A stretch of DNA of 25,479 nucleotides from CAZHPA01 sp964533945 (GTDB lineage Bacteria > Bacillota > Clostridia > Lachnospirales > WRBF01): contig CAZHPA010000028.1 in assembly GCA_964533945.1 (NCBI GenBank), forward strand, positions 1 through 25,479. The letters are read 5' to 3'. The notes under the pieces were generated by a model that was not told the DNA's origin, searched no databases, and was given only the letters and a program-made list of their open reading frames with translations. Position numbers and translations under genes: made by a program. Positions 1 through 7,319 of this stretch are shown here, in pieces; position 1 is the stretch's first letter; each line of letters starts with the position of its first letter.

Positions 1-1270
1 CAACAACCCCTGTTGGCCCATTTCTTTGTTTTGCAATTATAACTTCTGCTTGTCCTCTTTTTTCTGTTTCTGGGTTATAATATTCATCACGATATAAAAA
101 CACAACAACATCTGCATCTTGTTCAATAGCTCCAGATTCTCTTAAATCTGAAAGCATTGGTGTATGGTCTGCTCTTGTTTCAACAGCACGGCTAAGTTGT
201 GAAAGAGCAATGACAGGAACATTTAATTCTCTTGCAACAGATTTTAGCGAACGGGATATTTCAGAAATTTCTTCTTGCCTTGAATTTGATTTTTTACTAC
301 TGCTCATAAGCTGTAAATAGTCTATTACTATTAAATCAAGTCCTTTTTCAAGCTTTAATCTTCTGCACTTTGTTCTAAGTTCTGTAACTGTTATTCCTGC
401 TGTATCATCTATATACATTTTAGCTTTAGATAAAGGTTCTATACATTCTATAAGCTTATCCCAATCGTTATCATCAAGTTCTCCTGCTCTTATGTTTTGT
501 GCATCAATTTTAGCTTGAGATGAAATTAAACGTTTAACAAGTTGTTCTTTAGACATTTCAAGGCTAAATACAGCAACTGTTTTACCACCATTAACAGAAA
601 CATTCTGTGCAATGTTTAAAGCAAATGCTGTTTTTCCCATAGAAGGCCTTGCAGCTATTAAAACTAAATCAGAGCTTTGAAGCCCTGATGTTTTATTATC
701 AAAATCATAAAAACCTGTAGGTAATCCTGTTACTTTTGAAGTTGATAAATATGCTTTTTCTATGTTATCAATAGCACTTACCAAAACATCATGTATATGT
801 GAAAATTCCGAACTATTTCTATTTTGTGATATTTCAAAAATAGATTTTTCTGCATAATCTAAAATTATTTCAGAAGGTTCTTTGCTTTCTAATGCTTTAT
901 TTAGTATTTCATTTGCAGCTATTGCAAGCTTTCTTAAAACAGATTTTTCAGCAACAATTTTTATATAATTGCTTATATTAACAGTTGTAAATTCAAGCCT
1001 AATTAAACTTGATAAAAACTCAATACCGCCTATTTGTTCAAATGTTCCCCTTTTTTCCAGCGCACTCTTCAAAGTTACTATATCTATAGCAGTATTTTCT
1101 GAAAAAAGTTCCATCATAGCAGAAAAAACTTCTTTATTGCTTTGATTATAAAAATCATTAGGCTTTAATAATTCATAACATGTAGAAGCAATTTCATTTT
1201 CTAAGAGAATGCAGCTTAATACAGAGCTTTCGGCTTGTGGGTCGTTGGGTAATAAATTGTTATCTATCAT
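1..1270 (-). CDS. dnaB: Replicative DNA helicase DnaB (partial, C-terminus off window)
   Basis: The reverse strand from the ATG at 1270 reads without a stop to the window edge (423 codons). The N-terminus has the DnaB primase-interaction domain (starts MIDNNLLPNDPQAESSVL). It is followed by the RecA-like motor domain with Walker A ARPSMGKTA, the Walker B stretch DLIVIDYLQLM, and the LSQLSRAVE and LRESGAIEQDADVV motifs of the hexameric helicase that unwinds DNA ahead of the replisome. Only the last few dozen residues are missing. It starts 15 bases after the rplI stop, and the weak AAAG before the ATG suggests translational coupling to rplI. The rplI-dnaB order is the usual Firmicute arrangement. 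I see no intein or frameshift in the readable part. Confidence 0.96.
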   Translation of the reverse strand, partial: MIDNNLLPNDPQAESSVLSCILLENEIASTCYELLKPNDFYNQSNKEVFSAMMELFSENTAIDIVTLKSALEKRGTFEQIGGIEFLSSLIRLEFTTVNISNYIKIVAEKSVLRKLAIAANEILNKALESKEPSEIILDYAEKSIFEISQNRNSSEFSHIHDVLVSAIDNIEKAYLSTSKVTGLPTGFYDFDNKTSGLQSSDLVLIAARPSMGKTAFALNIAQNVSVNGGKTVAVFSLEMSKEQLVKRLISSQAKIDAQNIRAGELDDNDWDKLIECIEPLSKAKMYIDDTAGITVTELRTKCRRLKLEKGLDLIVIDYLQLMSSSKKSNSRQEEISEISRSLKSVARELNVPVIALSQLSRAVETRADHTPMLSDLRESGAIEQDADVVVFLYRDEYYNPETEKRGQAEVIIAKQRNGPTGVV

Positions 1271-1285
1271 CTTTAAATTATATAG

Positions 1286-1732
1286 CTATATAGAAATTAT
1301 TGAAACAACTAAATTTGCCGAAACTTTACTATGAACTTTAACTTCAATCTTTTTTTCTCCTATGGTTTTTATAGGTTCTGAAAGATTAATTTTCTTTTTG
1401 TCAATATCTATATTAAATTGTTCTTTAATAGCTTGCGCTATTTCTTTGTTGGTTACAGAGCCAAAAAGCTTATTGTTTTCCCCAACTTTAACTTTAATTA
1501 CAAGCTTTTTTTCCTCAATATTCTTCGCTGTAAGCTTTGCTGCTTCAAGTTCTTTTAACGCTTTATTTTCCAGCGATTTGTTTTTAAGCTGCAATTCATT
1601 TAATGCCGCTTTTGTTGCTTCTTTTGCAAGCTTTTTGGGAAGCAAAAAATTTCTTGCATATCCGTCGCTTGCATCAATAACTTCCCCTTTTTTACCAACG
1701 CTTTTTATGTCTTCTAATAAAATCACTTTCAT
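1286..1732 (-). CDS. rplI: 50S ribosomal protein L9
   Basis: The 148-residue protein begins MKVILLEDIKSVGKKGEVI and contains DGYARNFLLPKKLA, the rRNA-binding N-domain signature of bL9. A long lysine- and glutamate-rich connecting helix follows (about residues 45-75), then the C-terminal domain with KLFGSVTNKEIA. Length matches the family. A GAGGAG ribosome binding site lies at the expected distance upstream (about 1742-1748 in complement). It is directly followed by dnaB, with which it is very probably co-transcribed. Ordinary housekeeping gene. Confidence 0.97.
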   Translation of the reverse strand: MKVILLEDIKSVGKKGEVIDASDGYARNFLLPKKLAKEATKAALNELQLKNKSLENKALKELEAAKLTAKNIEEKKLVIKVKVGENNKLFGSVTNKEIAQAIKEQFNIDIDKKKINLSEPIKTIGEKKIEVKVHSKVSANLVVSIISI

Positions 1733-1808
1733 AATTTTAAAACTCCTCTCATAAATTATCTTTTTGTAATTAAACTCTTATTTAAGATAATTCAAAATTC
1801 AAACTACC

Positions 1809-2132
1809 TTATGGTCTTATGGGCTTTTTTTCAATATGTCTATAAAGCAATGAATATTCTGCTGATAATGCACTGTCGTTATTTATTACAGAAAGCTTTA
1901 ACTCACTTAGTATTTTTGCATCTAGGTTTTGGTGTGTGATGCCAATTCTGTTTGCTAGAATATATGAAATAATAATAATATTCGACAAACTTTCAAGCCT
2001 TTCAGACATCTCCTCGAATGAGGCATTAACCATGCTTTTATGCAAAGACGCAACTTGGGTTAGAAGTTCGCTTTTAAGTTTTTCAATCATTTTAATGTTG
2101 CTTGTTATATCAAAGTCGTTGCTTTTTGGCAA
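1809..2132 (-). CDS. MazG-like small protein
   Basis: About 107 residues if the TTG at 2132 is the start. An AGGGGG ribosome binding site ends 9 bases before it, whereas a longer frame reaching 2198 and a GTG at 2138 have no suitably placed site. The body is a helical protein with a run like SNIIIISYILANRIGI followed by DAKILSELK. I recognise this from memory as the small MazG-like family that often neighbours rplI/dnaB in Clostridia. True MazG proteins hydrolyse nucleoside triphosphates, but the acidic metal-binding EExxE/ExxD pattern is not obvious here, so activity is doubtful. Same strand as rplI, 76 bases upstream of it. Confidence 0.6.
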   Translation of the reverse strand: MPKSNDFDITSNIKMIEKLKSELLTQVASLHKSMVNASFEEMSERLESLSNIIIISYILANRIGITHQNLDAKILSELKLSVINNDSALSAEYSLLYRHIEKKPIRP

Positions 2133-2365
2133 AACCACACACCCCCTGTTTAAGTAATAACATAAACTATAAAGCAATAACTGCAACGCAAATAACATTT
2201 TAAGCTTGCGTTAAACTTGATTATAGCAGATTTTAACAGCGTTTGCAAAAATAAATTTTATATGTCTTAACAAATATTTTTCTTAATGTCTATGATTTTT
2301 TAGGTTTTTGGTGTATACTAAACATAATAGCATATAGGTTTAGCAGCCCATAAGGAGGTAATTAA

Positions 2366-2701
2366 ATGGATTTTATTTTAGAATATGAATATAACGATAA
2401 CAAAAAACGATGGGACGTTTGTGTTTCTGGAGAAATTGATATTTTTAATTCTCAGCAACTAAAATCTTCTTTACTTAAAATTATTAACGAAAAAAACATT
2501 GACCTAAGTATTAATTGCCGTAATCTTGAATACATAGACTCAACGGCGTTAGGAGCATTAGTTGCTGTTTTAAAAAACGTTAAAGCCTATGAAGGAGAAA
2601 TCCATTTAACAAATGTTCGCCCTAATTTAGCGAAAATTTTTAAAATAACAAAATTAGATAAAGTTTTTATGATTGAGGGTGATTTAGATGACCAGCTCTG
2701 A
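2366..2701 (+). CDS. STAS-domain anti-anti-sigma factor (SpoIIAA/RsbV type)
   Basis: A single 111-residue STAS domain. GEIDIFNSQQLKSSL near residue 22 and YIDSTALGALVAVL at 56-69 are the hallmark strand and phospho-helix; Ser59 is the expected phosphorylated serine. In partner switching the unphosphorylated form binds an RsbW-type kinase and releases its client, the kinase phosphorylates the serine, and a PP2C phosphatase reverses this. A strong AAGGAGG site precedes the ATG. It is the first gene of a tight four-gene operon and overlaps the next gene by 14 bases. No sigma factor is encoded nearby, so the final output of this module is unknown. Confidence 0.9.
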   Translation: MDFILEYEYNDNKKRWDVCVSGEIDIFNSQQLKSSLLKIINEKNIDLSINCRNLEYIDSTALGALVAVLKNVKAYEGEIHLTNVRPNLAKIFKITKLDKVFMIEGDLDDQL

Positions 2702-3080
2702 AAAGGGGGCAGAAACAATACAGCTAACATTGCCTTTAAATGCTTCGTATGTTTCTGCAGCAAGACTTACGGCATCTTCTATAGCAAACAGAATGAAATT
2801 TGATATTGACGAAATTGAAGATGTTAAAGCAGCCGTTTCTGAAGCTTGCACATTTATTATTAAAAAAATAACAGGCAGTTACTTTACCATTTTTTTTAAC
2901 ATACAATCTAATATTTTAACTATAAACTTGTGTGTTTGTGCAAGCGCTATGCCAGAAACCGACGACGACGAAATGAGTCTTTTAATGATTAAAGCTTTAA
3001 TGGACGAATTAAATATAGAAAGAATAAATGGCAATGTTAATATTAACATGTTAAAAACTCATAAAGAAACTTCCCTTTAA
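2688..3080 (+). CDS. Degenerate RsbW-like (GHKL) anti-sigma-factor-like protein
   Basis: 130 residues that align by eye with RsbW/SpoIIAB serine kinases: DEIEDVKAAVSEACT at 41-55 matches the N-box helix, and ALMDELNIERINGNVNINMLK matches the C-terminal strands. The ATP site is gone. The N-box Asn after EACT is Phe56, the D-x-G-x-G box is replaced by CVCASAMPE, and the G2 glycines are absent (MSLLMIKALMD). Glu52 survives. It may therefore be a non-catalytic binding partner rather than a kinase. Its ATG lies inside the preceding STAS gene with GAGGGT upstream, implying coupled translation. The following gene encodes an intact relative. Confidence 0.75.
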   Translation: MTSSEKGAETIQLTLPLNASYVSAARLTASSIANRMKFDIDEIEDVKAAVSEACTFIIKKITGSYFTIFFNIQSNILTINLCVCASAMPETDDDEMSLLMIKALMDELNIERINGNVNINMLKTHKETSL

Positions 3081-3115
3081 TTTTTTAGGTTTCACCCAAA
3101 GGAGGGTTGATTAAA

Positions 3116-3547
3116 ATGTTGGCAGAACGAATTAAAGTTAGATTTTCAATTAGTTTTGAAAGCCGGCTATATAAAGTTAAACAAATTTTAGCCCAAGTTT
3201 TAGAATTTATTGAACGCAATGTTATTTATTTACCCACAGATAAAAAATGCGAATTAAAATTAGTTTTTAGCGAGTTGCTGTGCAATGCCGTCATGCATGG
3301 CAACAAAAATGATGTTAGTAAAAACGTTAATCTGTCAATAGCTATTATAGACGGCAACTTGGTTAAAGCAACTATAAGCGACGAAGGAAGCGGATTTGAT
3401 TATGTTAGGCTTTTAAATGATTCAAGCTCTCATTTAAATGAACACGGGCGTGGTATTTTGCTTGCATATTCGCTTGTCGATTCAATGTTTTTTAACCTTC
3501 GTGGAAACGAAATAATTTTTTGTAAAAGGGTGGGATTTAGTGAGTAG
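3116..3547 (+). CDS. RsbW-like serine kinase / anti-sigma factor (HATPase_c)
   Basis: 143 residues from the ATG at 3116, chosen because GGAGGG at 3101-3106 is 9 bases upstream; an in-frame TTG at 3107 touches that site. All GHKL ATP-binding boxes are present: the N-box E53LLCNAVMHGN (Glu53, Asn57), the G1 box DEGSGF (Asp89, Gly91, Gly93) and a G2 box HGRGI at 110-114. It is predicted to bind ATP-Mg and phosphorylate the STAS protein encoded two genes upstream, while sequestering an unidentified client. Its 3' end overlaps the phosphatase gene by 8 bases, consistent with one operon. Confidence 0.85.
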   Translation: MLAERIKVRFSISFESRLYKVKQILAQVLEFIERNVIYLPTDKKCELKLVFSELLCNAVMHGNKNDVSKNVNLSIAIIDGNLVKATISDEGSGFDYVRLLNDSSSHLNEHGRGILLAYSLVDSMFFNLRGNEIIFCKRVGFSE

Positions 3548-4712
3548 AATATTAATCGTTGATAGTTCCGTCCAAAATACAGATTTAATAAGCAAATGTT
3601 TAGATATAGATGGCTACGAATTAATTACAGCAGAAAGCGGGTTAAATGCTTTGGCAAAAATAGAAATATTTAAGCCCGACCTTGTTATTTTAGACGTAGA
3701 CCTTTTAGATATTAGCGGATATGATGTTTGCAAGAAAATACGCCAAAAACCCGAAAACAAATATATAGTTATTTTAATGGTATCAAGTTCAGATACAAAA
3801 GAATCACGCATACGCGCCCTTGAAGTTTTGGCAGACGACTTTATAGAGAAAACATTCGATTGCCAAGTTTTAATTTCAAAAGTTAAATCGCTTTTGCGTG
3901 TTAAGTATTTAAGCAAGCAGCTTAAAATGAAATATGACGAATTAGAAGAAAAAAACAATATTTTAGAATTTCAACTTAAAATGGCACAGCACGTTCAACG
4001 TGCATTAACCCCTAATGTTGATTTTAAGTTTCATGATTCAAGATTTATTAGCAAATACTTGCCTGCTCTTGATATAGGCGGAGATTTTTACGATATAATA
4101 ACAGAAATTCATAAAGATTGCATAGTTGTTGTTATGGGAGATGTTTCGGGGCATGGTATTTCGGCGGCGCTTTTAACTGCAATGCTTAGTATGATGATTA
4201 GAAACCTTGCCATAAAATACAAAGAACCGGAAGAACTGCTTTTTGAATTAAACAATCAGTTTTATAAAATATTTGAAAATAGCGACCATGAAATGTTTGC
4301 TTGTGTCTTATATGCAATAATTGATACAACAAAGAAAAAAATGTATTATTCAAATTCTGGGCAATCCTTGCCTGTATACGTCAGTTCAAAAACAGGAGAA
4401 GCCGTTGAACTAGACATTTCGGGGCTGCCTATTGGTTTAATGCCAAACACATATTACGACAGAAAAGAAATTACTTATAACCAAAACGATTTATTCTTCT
4501 TCCACACAGATGGGCTTTCAGATGCTTTTTATAAAGATAATCCTTCTATTTTTTGGGATAGATTAAAAGAAATCCTTTCAGACATTAAACCAACAGACGA
4601 CCCAAAAGAAGTTTTAGACATAGTTTTAGCTTCTTTCTATAACTACAACGCAAGCGATAAAGAAAAGCTTGGGCTTGACGATGTTAGCGTTATTTTATGT
4701 AAAATGGGATAG
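3540..4712 (+). CDS. Response regulator with PP2C-type (SpoIIE/RsbU) phosphatase output
   Basis: 390 residues starting at a GTG with AAAGGGTGGG just upstream. Residues 1-120 form a receiver domain with Asp8 of the acidic pocket and phospho-acceptor Asp52 (LVILDVDLLDISGYDV). The second pocket acid is Ser9, and the Lys lies in FIEKTFD. A coiled-coil linker at about 125-155 leads to a PP2C/SpoIIE domain with metal ligands in GGDFYD (Asp182), GDVSGHG (Asp201), HTDGLSD and the terminal LDDVSVILC. A cognate histidine kinase is not in the window. Expected role: signal-dependent dephosphorylation of the operon's STAS protein, so it is the input arm of the switch. Confidence 0.9.
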   Translation: MSRILIVDSSVQNTDLISKCLDIDGYELITAESGLNALAKIEIFKPDLVILDVDLLDISGYDVCKKIRQKPENKYIVILMVSSSDTKESRIRALEVLADDFIEKTFDCQVLISKVKSLLRVKYLSKQLKMKYDELEEKNNILEFQLKMAQHVQRALTPNVDFKFHDSRFISKYLPALDIGGDFYDIITEIHKDCIVVVMGDVSGHGISAALLTAMLSMMIRNLAIKYKEPEELLFELNNQFYKIFENSDHEMFACVLYAIIDTTKKKMYYSNSGQSLPVYVSSKTGEAVELDISGLPIGLMPNTYYDRKEITYNQNDLFFFHTDGLSDAFYKDNPSIFWDRLKEILSDIKPTDDPKEVLDIVLASFYNYNASDKEKLGLDDVSVILCKMG

Positions 4713-4724
4713 AAAGTAATTGTT

Positions 4725-4777
4725 AGCTGTGCCATAAAACCTCAGTTTTAAGCCGTGCAAAATAATAAGGCGCAGCT
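4725..4777 (+). other. Two-tier RNA hairpin between phosphatase and AIM24 genes
   Basis: Outer arms 4725-4733 and 4769-4777 pair over 9 bp with one G-U. Inside is a perfect 6-bp hairpin (TAAAAC/GTTTTA, 4735-4750, loop CTCA). There is no U-tract, so it is not a standard intrinsic terminator. It could be an mRNA-end or processing structure after the partner-switch operon, or a regulatory fold. Confidence 0.35.
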
Positions 4778-4785
4778 TCTGAATT

Positions 4786-4814
4786 TTGTTGATTTACCAT
4801 ATATTGTGTATATA
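4786..4814 (+). promoter_or_regulatory. Possible sigma-A promoter for AIM24-family gene
   Basis: TTGTTG at 4786-4791, 17-bp spacer, TATATA at 4809-4814. The implied start lies only about 14 bases before the ATG at 4835, leaving just the AGGGGG site as leader. That makes the call tentative. Confidence 0.35.
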
Positions 4815-4834
4815 ACTAAATAGGGGGCTTTGAA

Positions 4835-5518
4835 ATGAGATATGAAATATTTGGGGGAAATTTTCCGGCTGTTAACATAACATTAAACCGTGGTGAAAGT
4901 ATATATACTCAATCGGGCGGCATGTCGTGGATGACACAAGATATTAAAATGGAAACAAATATGAGCGGCGGTCTATTAAGGGGCTTTGGGCGCATGTTTT
5001 CTGGGGAATCTCTATTTATGGCAACATATACAGCATTAAGCGACAATCAAGAGATAGCATTTGCCTCAACGTTTCCGGGGCATATTATCCCTCTTGATTT
5101 ATCTTCCGGAAAGCAATATGTTTGTCAAAAAAGTTCGTTTCTATGCGCCGAACCGGGAGTTGAACTTTCGGCAGAAGTTGTCAGCGGATTAAAAGGCGGG
5201 TTTTTCGGCGGCGAAGGATTTATTTTGCAAAGAGTTAAAGGAAAAGGAATAGTTTTTCTTGAAATAGCAGGTTCTATTAAAGAAATTAATTTAGCATCCG
5301 GTCAACGTATTATTGTAAGTACGGGCAACGTTGCTGTATACGAATCGTCTGTTTTATATTCTGCCGAAATGGTTAAAGGCTTTAAAAATATTTTGTTTGG
5401 TGGCGAAGGATTGTTTCTAACAACTTTGCAAGGTCCTGGAAAAGTATATTTGCAAACAATGACAATGCCGGGCTTTGCTGCAAGAATTGTTCCATACATT
5501 CCAAGTGCTACAAGCTAA
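4835..5518 (+). CDS. AIM24 / TIGR00266 family protein
   Basis: 227 residues, glycine-rich and all-beta in character, with the repeated pattern of this family: RGESIYTQSGGMSWM near the start, GGLLRGFGRMFSGESLF around 45-62, and two matching GGFFGGEGF and NILFGGEGLF turns. The ending PGFAARIVPYIP is also typical. No signal peptide or membrane helix is visible, so it is probably cytoplasmic. The family is related to mitochondrial AIM24 and its bacterial biochemical function is not established. AGGGGG lies 7-8 bases before the ATG. It is followed 42 bases later by deoD on the same strand. Identification rests on recalled family motifs. Confidence 0.8.
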   Translation: MRYEIFGGNFPAVNITLNRGESIYTQSGGMSWMTQDIKMETNMSGGLLRGFGRMFSGESLFMATYTALSDNQEIAFASTFPGHIIPLDLSSGKQYVCQKSSFLCAEPGVELSAEVVSGLKGGFFGGEGFILQRVKGKGIVFLEIAGSIKEINLASGQRIIVSTGNVAVYESSVLYSAEMVKGFKNILFGGEGLFLTTLQGPGKVYLQTMTMPGFAARIVPYIPSATS

Positions 5519-5560
5519 CAATACATACAATACGATAAAATAAAATAGGCAGGTGTACAT

Positions 5561-6262
5561 ATGCCAACTCCGCATATTAACGCAAATAAAGACCAAATTG
5601 CAAAAACCGTTTTAATGCCCGGCGACCCTTTGCGTGCTAAATTTATTGCAGAAAATTATTTAAAAGATGCATTTTGTTTTAACACTATAAGAAATATGTT
5701 TGGCTACACGGGAATGTTTAACGGAAAACAAGTTTCCATTATGAGCAGTGGAATGGGCGTTCCTTCTATGGGTATTTATTCATACGAATTATTTAACTTT
5801 TATGATGTTGACAATATTATTAGAATTGGCTCTGCTGGTGCTGTTTCTAAAAACGTTAATTTAAAAGACGTTATAGTTGCAATGGGCGTTTCAACAACTT
5901 CAAATTACGCAAGCCAATATAAGCTTTGTGGAACTTTTGCACCCCTTGCAAGCATAGAACTTTTACTAAAAGCAGTCGAGGTTGCAAAAAGCAAACAAAT
6001 TAACATTAAAATAGGAAATGTTTTATGCACAGATACTTTTTACGACGATGTACCAATGCTTGAAGATTGGCAGAAGATGGGTGTTTTGGCAGTTGAAATG
6101 GAATCGGCGGCGCTTTATATGAACGCCGCAAGAGCAAGCAAAAACGCTTTATGTATAGTTACAATTTCCGATTGCCCTATAACTACAAAGCAAGCTATGA
6201 CAGCAAACGAGCGCGAAACTTCATTTAATCAGATGGTGGAATTGGCATTAAATATAATATGA
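5561..6262 (+). CDS. deoD: Purine-nucleoside phosphorylase, DeoD type
   Basis: 233 residues, the normal length for the hexameric DeoD class. It carries MPTPHINA, the phosphate-binding VLMPGDPLRAKFIAE, SSGMGVPSMGIYSYEL, RIGSAGA, and AVEMESAALY, which contacts the ribose. The catalytic general acid Asp falls at residue 204 in ISDCPIT, the same number as in the E. coli enzyme. It cleaves purine (deoxy)nucleosides with phosphate to free base and (deoxy)ribose-1-phosphate in nucleoside salvage. The gene ends in front of a strong intrinsic terminator at 6281, so it is the last gene of its transcript. Confidence 0.96.
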   Translation: MPTPHINANKDQIAKTVLMPGDPLRAKFIAENYLKDAFCFNTIRNMFGYTGMFNGKQVSIMSSGMGVPSMGIYSYELFNFYDVDNIIRIGSAGAVSKNVNLKDVIVAMGVSTTSNYASQYKLCGTFAPLASIELLLKAVEVAKSKQINIKIGNVLCTDTFYDDVPMLEDWQKMGVLAVEMESAALYMNAARASKNALCIVTISDCPITTKQAMTANERETSFNQMVELALNII

Positions 6263-6280
6263 TAAGTTCAAATTCAAATT

Positions 6281-6314
6281 AAAAGCTTATCGGCAAAAGT
6301 CGGTAAGCTTTTTT
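6281..6314 (+). terminator. Intrinsic terminator after deoD
   Basis: A 14-bp stem (arms 6281-6294 and 6299-6312, two G-U pairs) with an AAAA loop, running directly into a T-tract. The A-run on the left arm could also make it work in the reverse direction. Confidence 0.9.
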
Positions 6315-6460
6315 AGTATTAATATTTAATATATAAATATTTGAATTGATAATATGGATAAGTTGAGAATATATATTGTTAATTTTGAATAAAATTATTG
6401 TATCGAATAAAGCATCTAATGTCTAGTATCAGGCAAAAGAATAGCCGTTGGAGGTTTAAT

Positions 6461-7189
6461 GTGAAAGTAGTAAGCATAAAAAAAGAAAAAATACTTATAG
6501 TTTTGTATTTGCTAATAATTTTTATAGGCGTATTTAAAACGTATAGGGAAGAAACCGTTTCAACATTTTCCATGCCCATTTCAAAAAAAGTAGTGCTTAT
6601 TGACGCAGGACATGGCGGCTTTGATTCAGGCAAAGTTGCAGACAGCGATACATTTGAAAAAGACATAAACTTAAAAATTGCATTAAAGCTTCAAGCATAT
6701 TTAGAGCAAGGCGATTCTCAAGTTTTAATGACAAGAACAACAGATGAAGCACTTGGAACAAGCAAAGCAGCAGATATGCAAAAAAGAAAGTTAATTGCAA
6801 ACACAAAAAAACCCGATATTTTCGTTAGTATACATCAAAATTCATATCCTGATACAAGTGCTAGGGGGGCGCAAGTTTTTTATTACAACAGTTCAGACAA
6901 CAGCAAAAAACTTGCAGATTGCATTCAAAAAGAAATTAAAAGCACGTTGGGGCAAAAAGGCGATAGGGAAGCTTCTCCCAACAAAAGCTATTATGTTTTA
7001 AGGAAAACTACAGTTCCGGCTGTTATAGTTGAATGCGGATTTTTAACAAATTATAAAGATAAGAAAAATTTAGAAAGCGAAGAATATCAAGACAAAATGG
7101 CTTGGGCAATTTATAAAGGTATAGTTGAATATTTTAATAGCGACGATGATAAAAATAAAGAGCAAGGCGAAGAAAATAAGGAGGAGTAA
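6461..7189 (+). CDS. cwlD: N-acetylmuramoyl-L-alanine amidase CwlD (spore cortex)
   Basis: 242 residues from the GTG at 6461, which has TTGGAGG at 6448-6454. An upstream in-frame codon at 6398 lacks a site and would add 21 poorly conserved residues. An N-terminal membrane anchor (ILIVLYLLIIFIGVF) precedes an Amidase_3 domain with zinc and catalytic residues His51 (DAGHGG), Glu66, His125 (SIHQNS) and Glu191 (VECGFLTN). CwlD removes stem peptides so that muramic-delta-lactam can form in spore cortex. Length matches Bacillus CwlD. The C-terminus is a charged DDDKNKEQGEENKEE tail whose codons form the left arm of the following terminator. Confidence 0.88.
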   Translation: MKVVSIKKEKILIVLYLLIIFIGVFKTYREETVSTFSMPISKKVVLIDAGHGGFDSGKVADSDTFEKDINLKIALKLQAYLEQGDSQVLMTRTTDEALGTSKAADMQKRKLIANTKKPDIFVSIHQNSYPDTSARGAQVFYYNSSDNSKKLADCIQKEIKSTLGQKGDREASPNKSYYVLRKTTVPAVIVECGFLTNYKDKKNLESEEYQDKMAWAIYKGIVEYFNSDDDKNKEQGEENKEE

Positions 7190-7208
7190 ATCTTTTCCTT
7201 ATTTTTTT
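7173..7208 (+). terminator. Intrinsic terminator overlapping the cwlD stop codon
   Basis: Arms 7173-7186 and 7192-7205 pair over 14 bp (10 perfect, then GGAG with CTTT using two G-U pairs). The loop TAAAT contains the cwlD stop codon, and a run of seven T follows. The terminator is built into coding sequence. Confidence 0.88.
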
Positions 7209-7319
7209 ACTTTTTATTTGGAAGCGAATTGATTAAAAGCGCAATTAATGCTAAACTTATACTTAAAAACACTAAAAAATAAGTCTTTTTAAAGATTATA
7301 ATACAAAGGAGATAAAAAA

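Noticed and set aside
1362..1754. Open frame on the plus strand opposite rplI
   Set aside because: It mirrors the L9 gene, whose protein is unmistakable; the antisense protein is Ser/Phe/Leu-rich without a family pattern and has no ribosome binding site.
6398..6460. Longer CwlD start at 6398
   Set aside because: The added residues are basic and unlike the family, no ribosome binding site precedes them, and the GTG at 6461 has TTGGAGG at the right distance and gives the expected length.
7274..7302. Promoter for the YifB gene around TATAAT at 7297
   Set aside because: The -10 is perfect but no -35-like hexamer lies 16-18 bases upstream, and the start would leave almost no leader.
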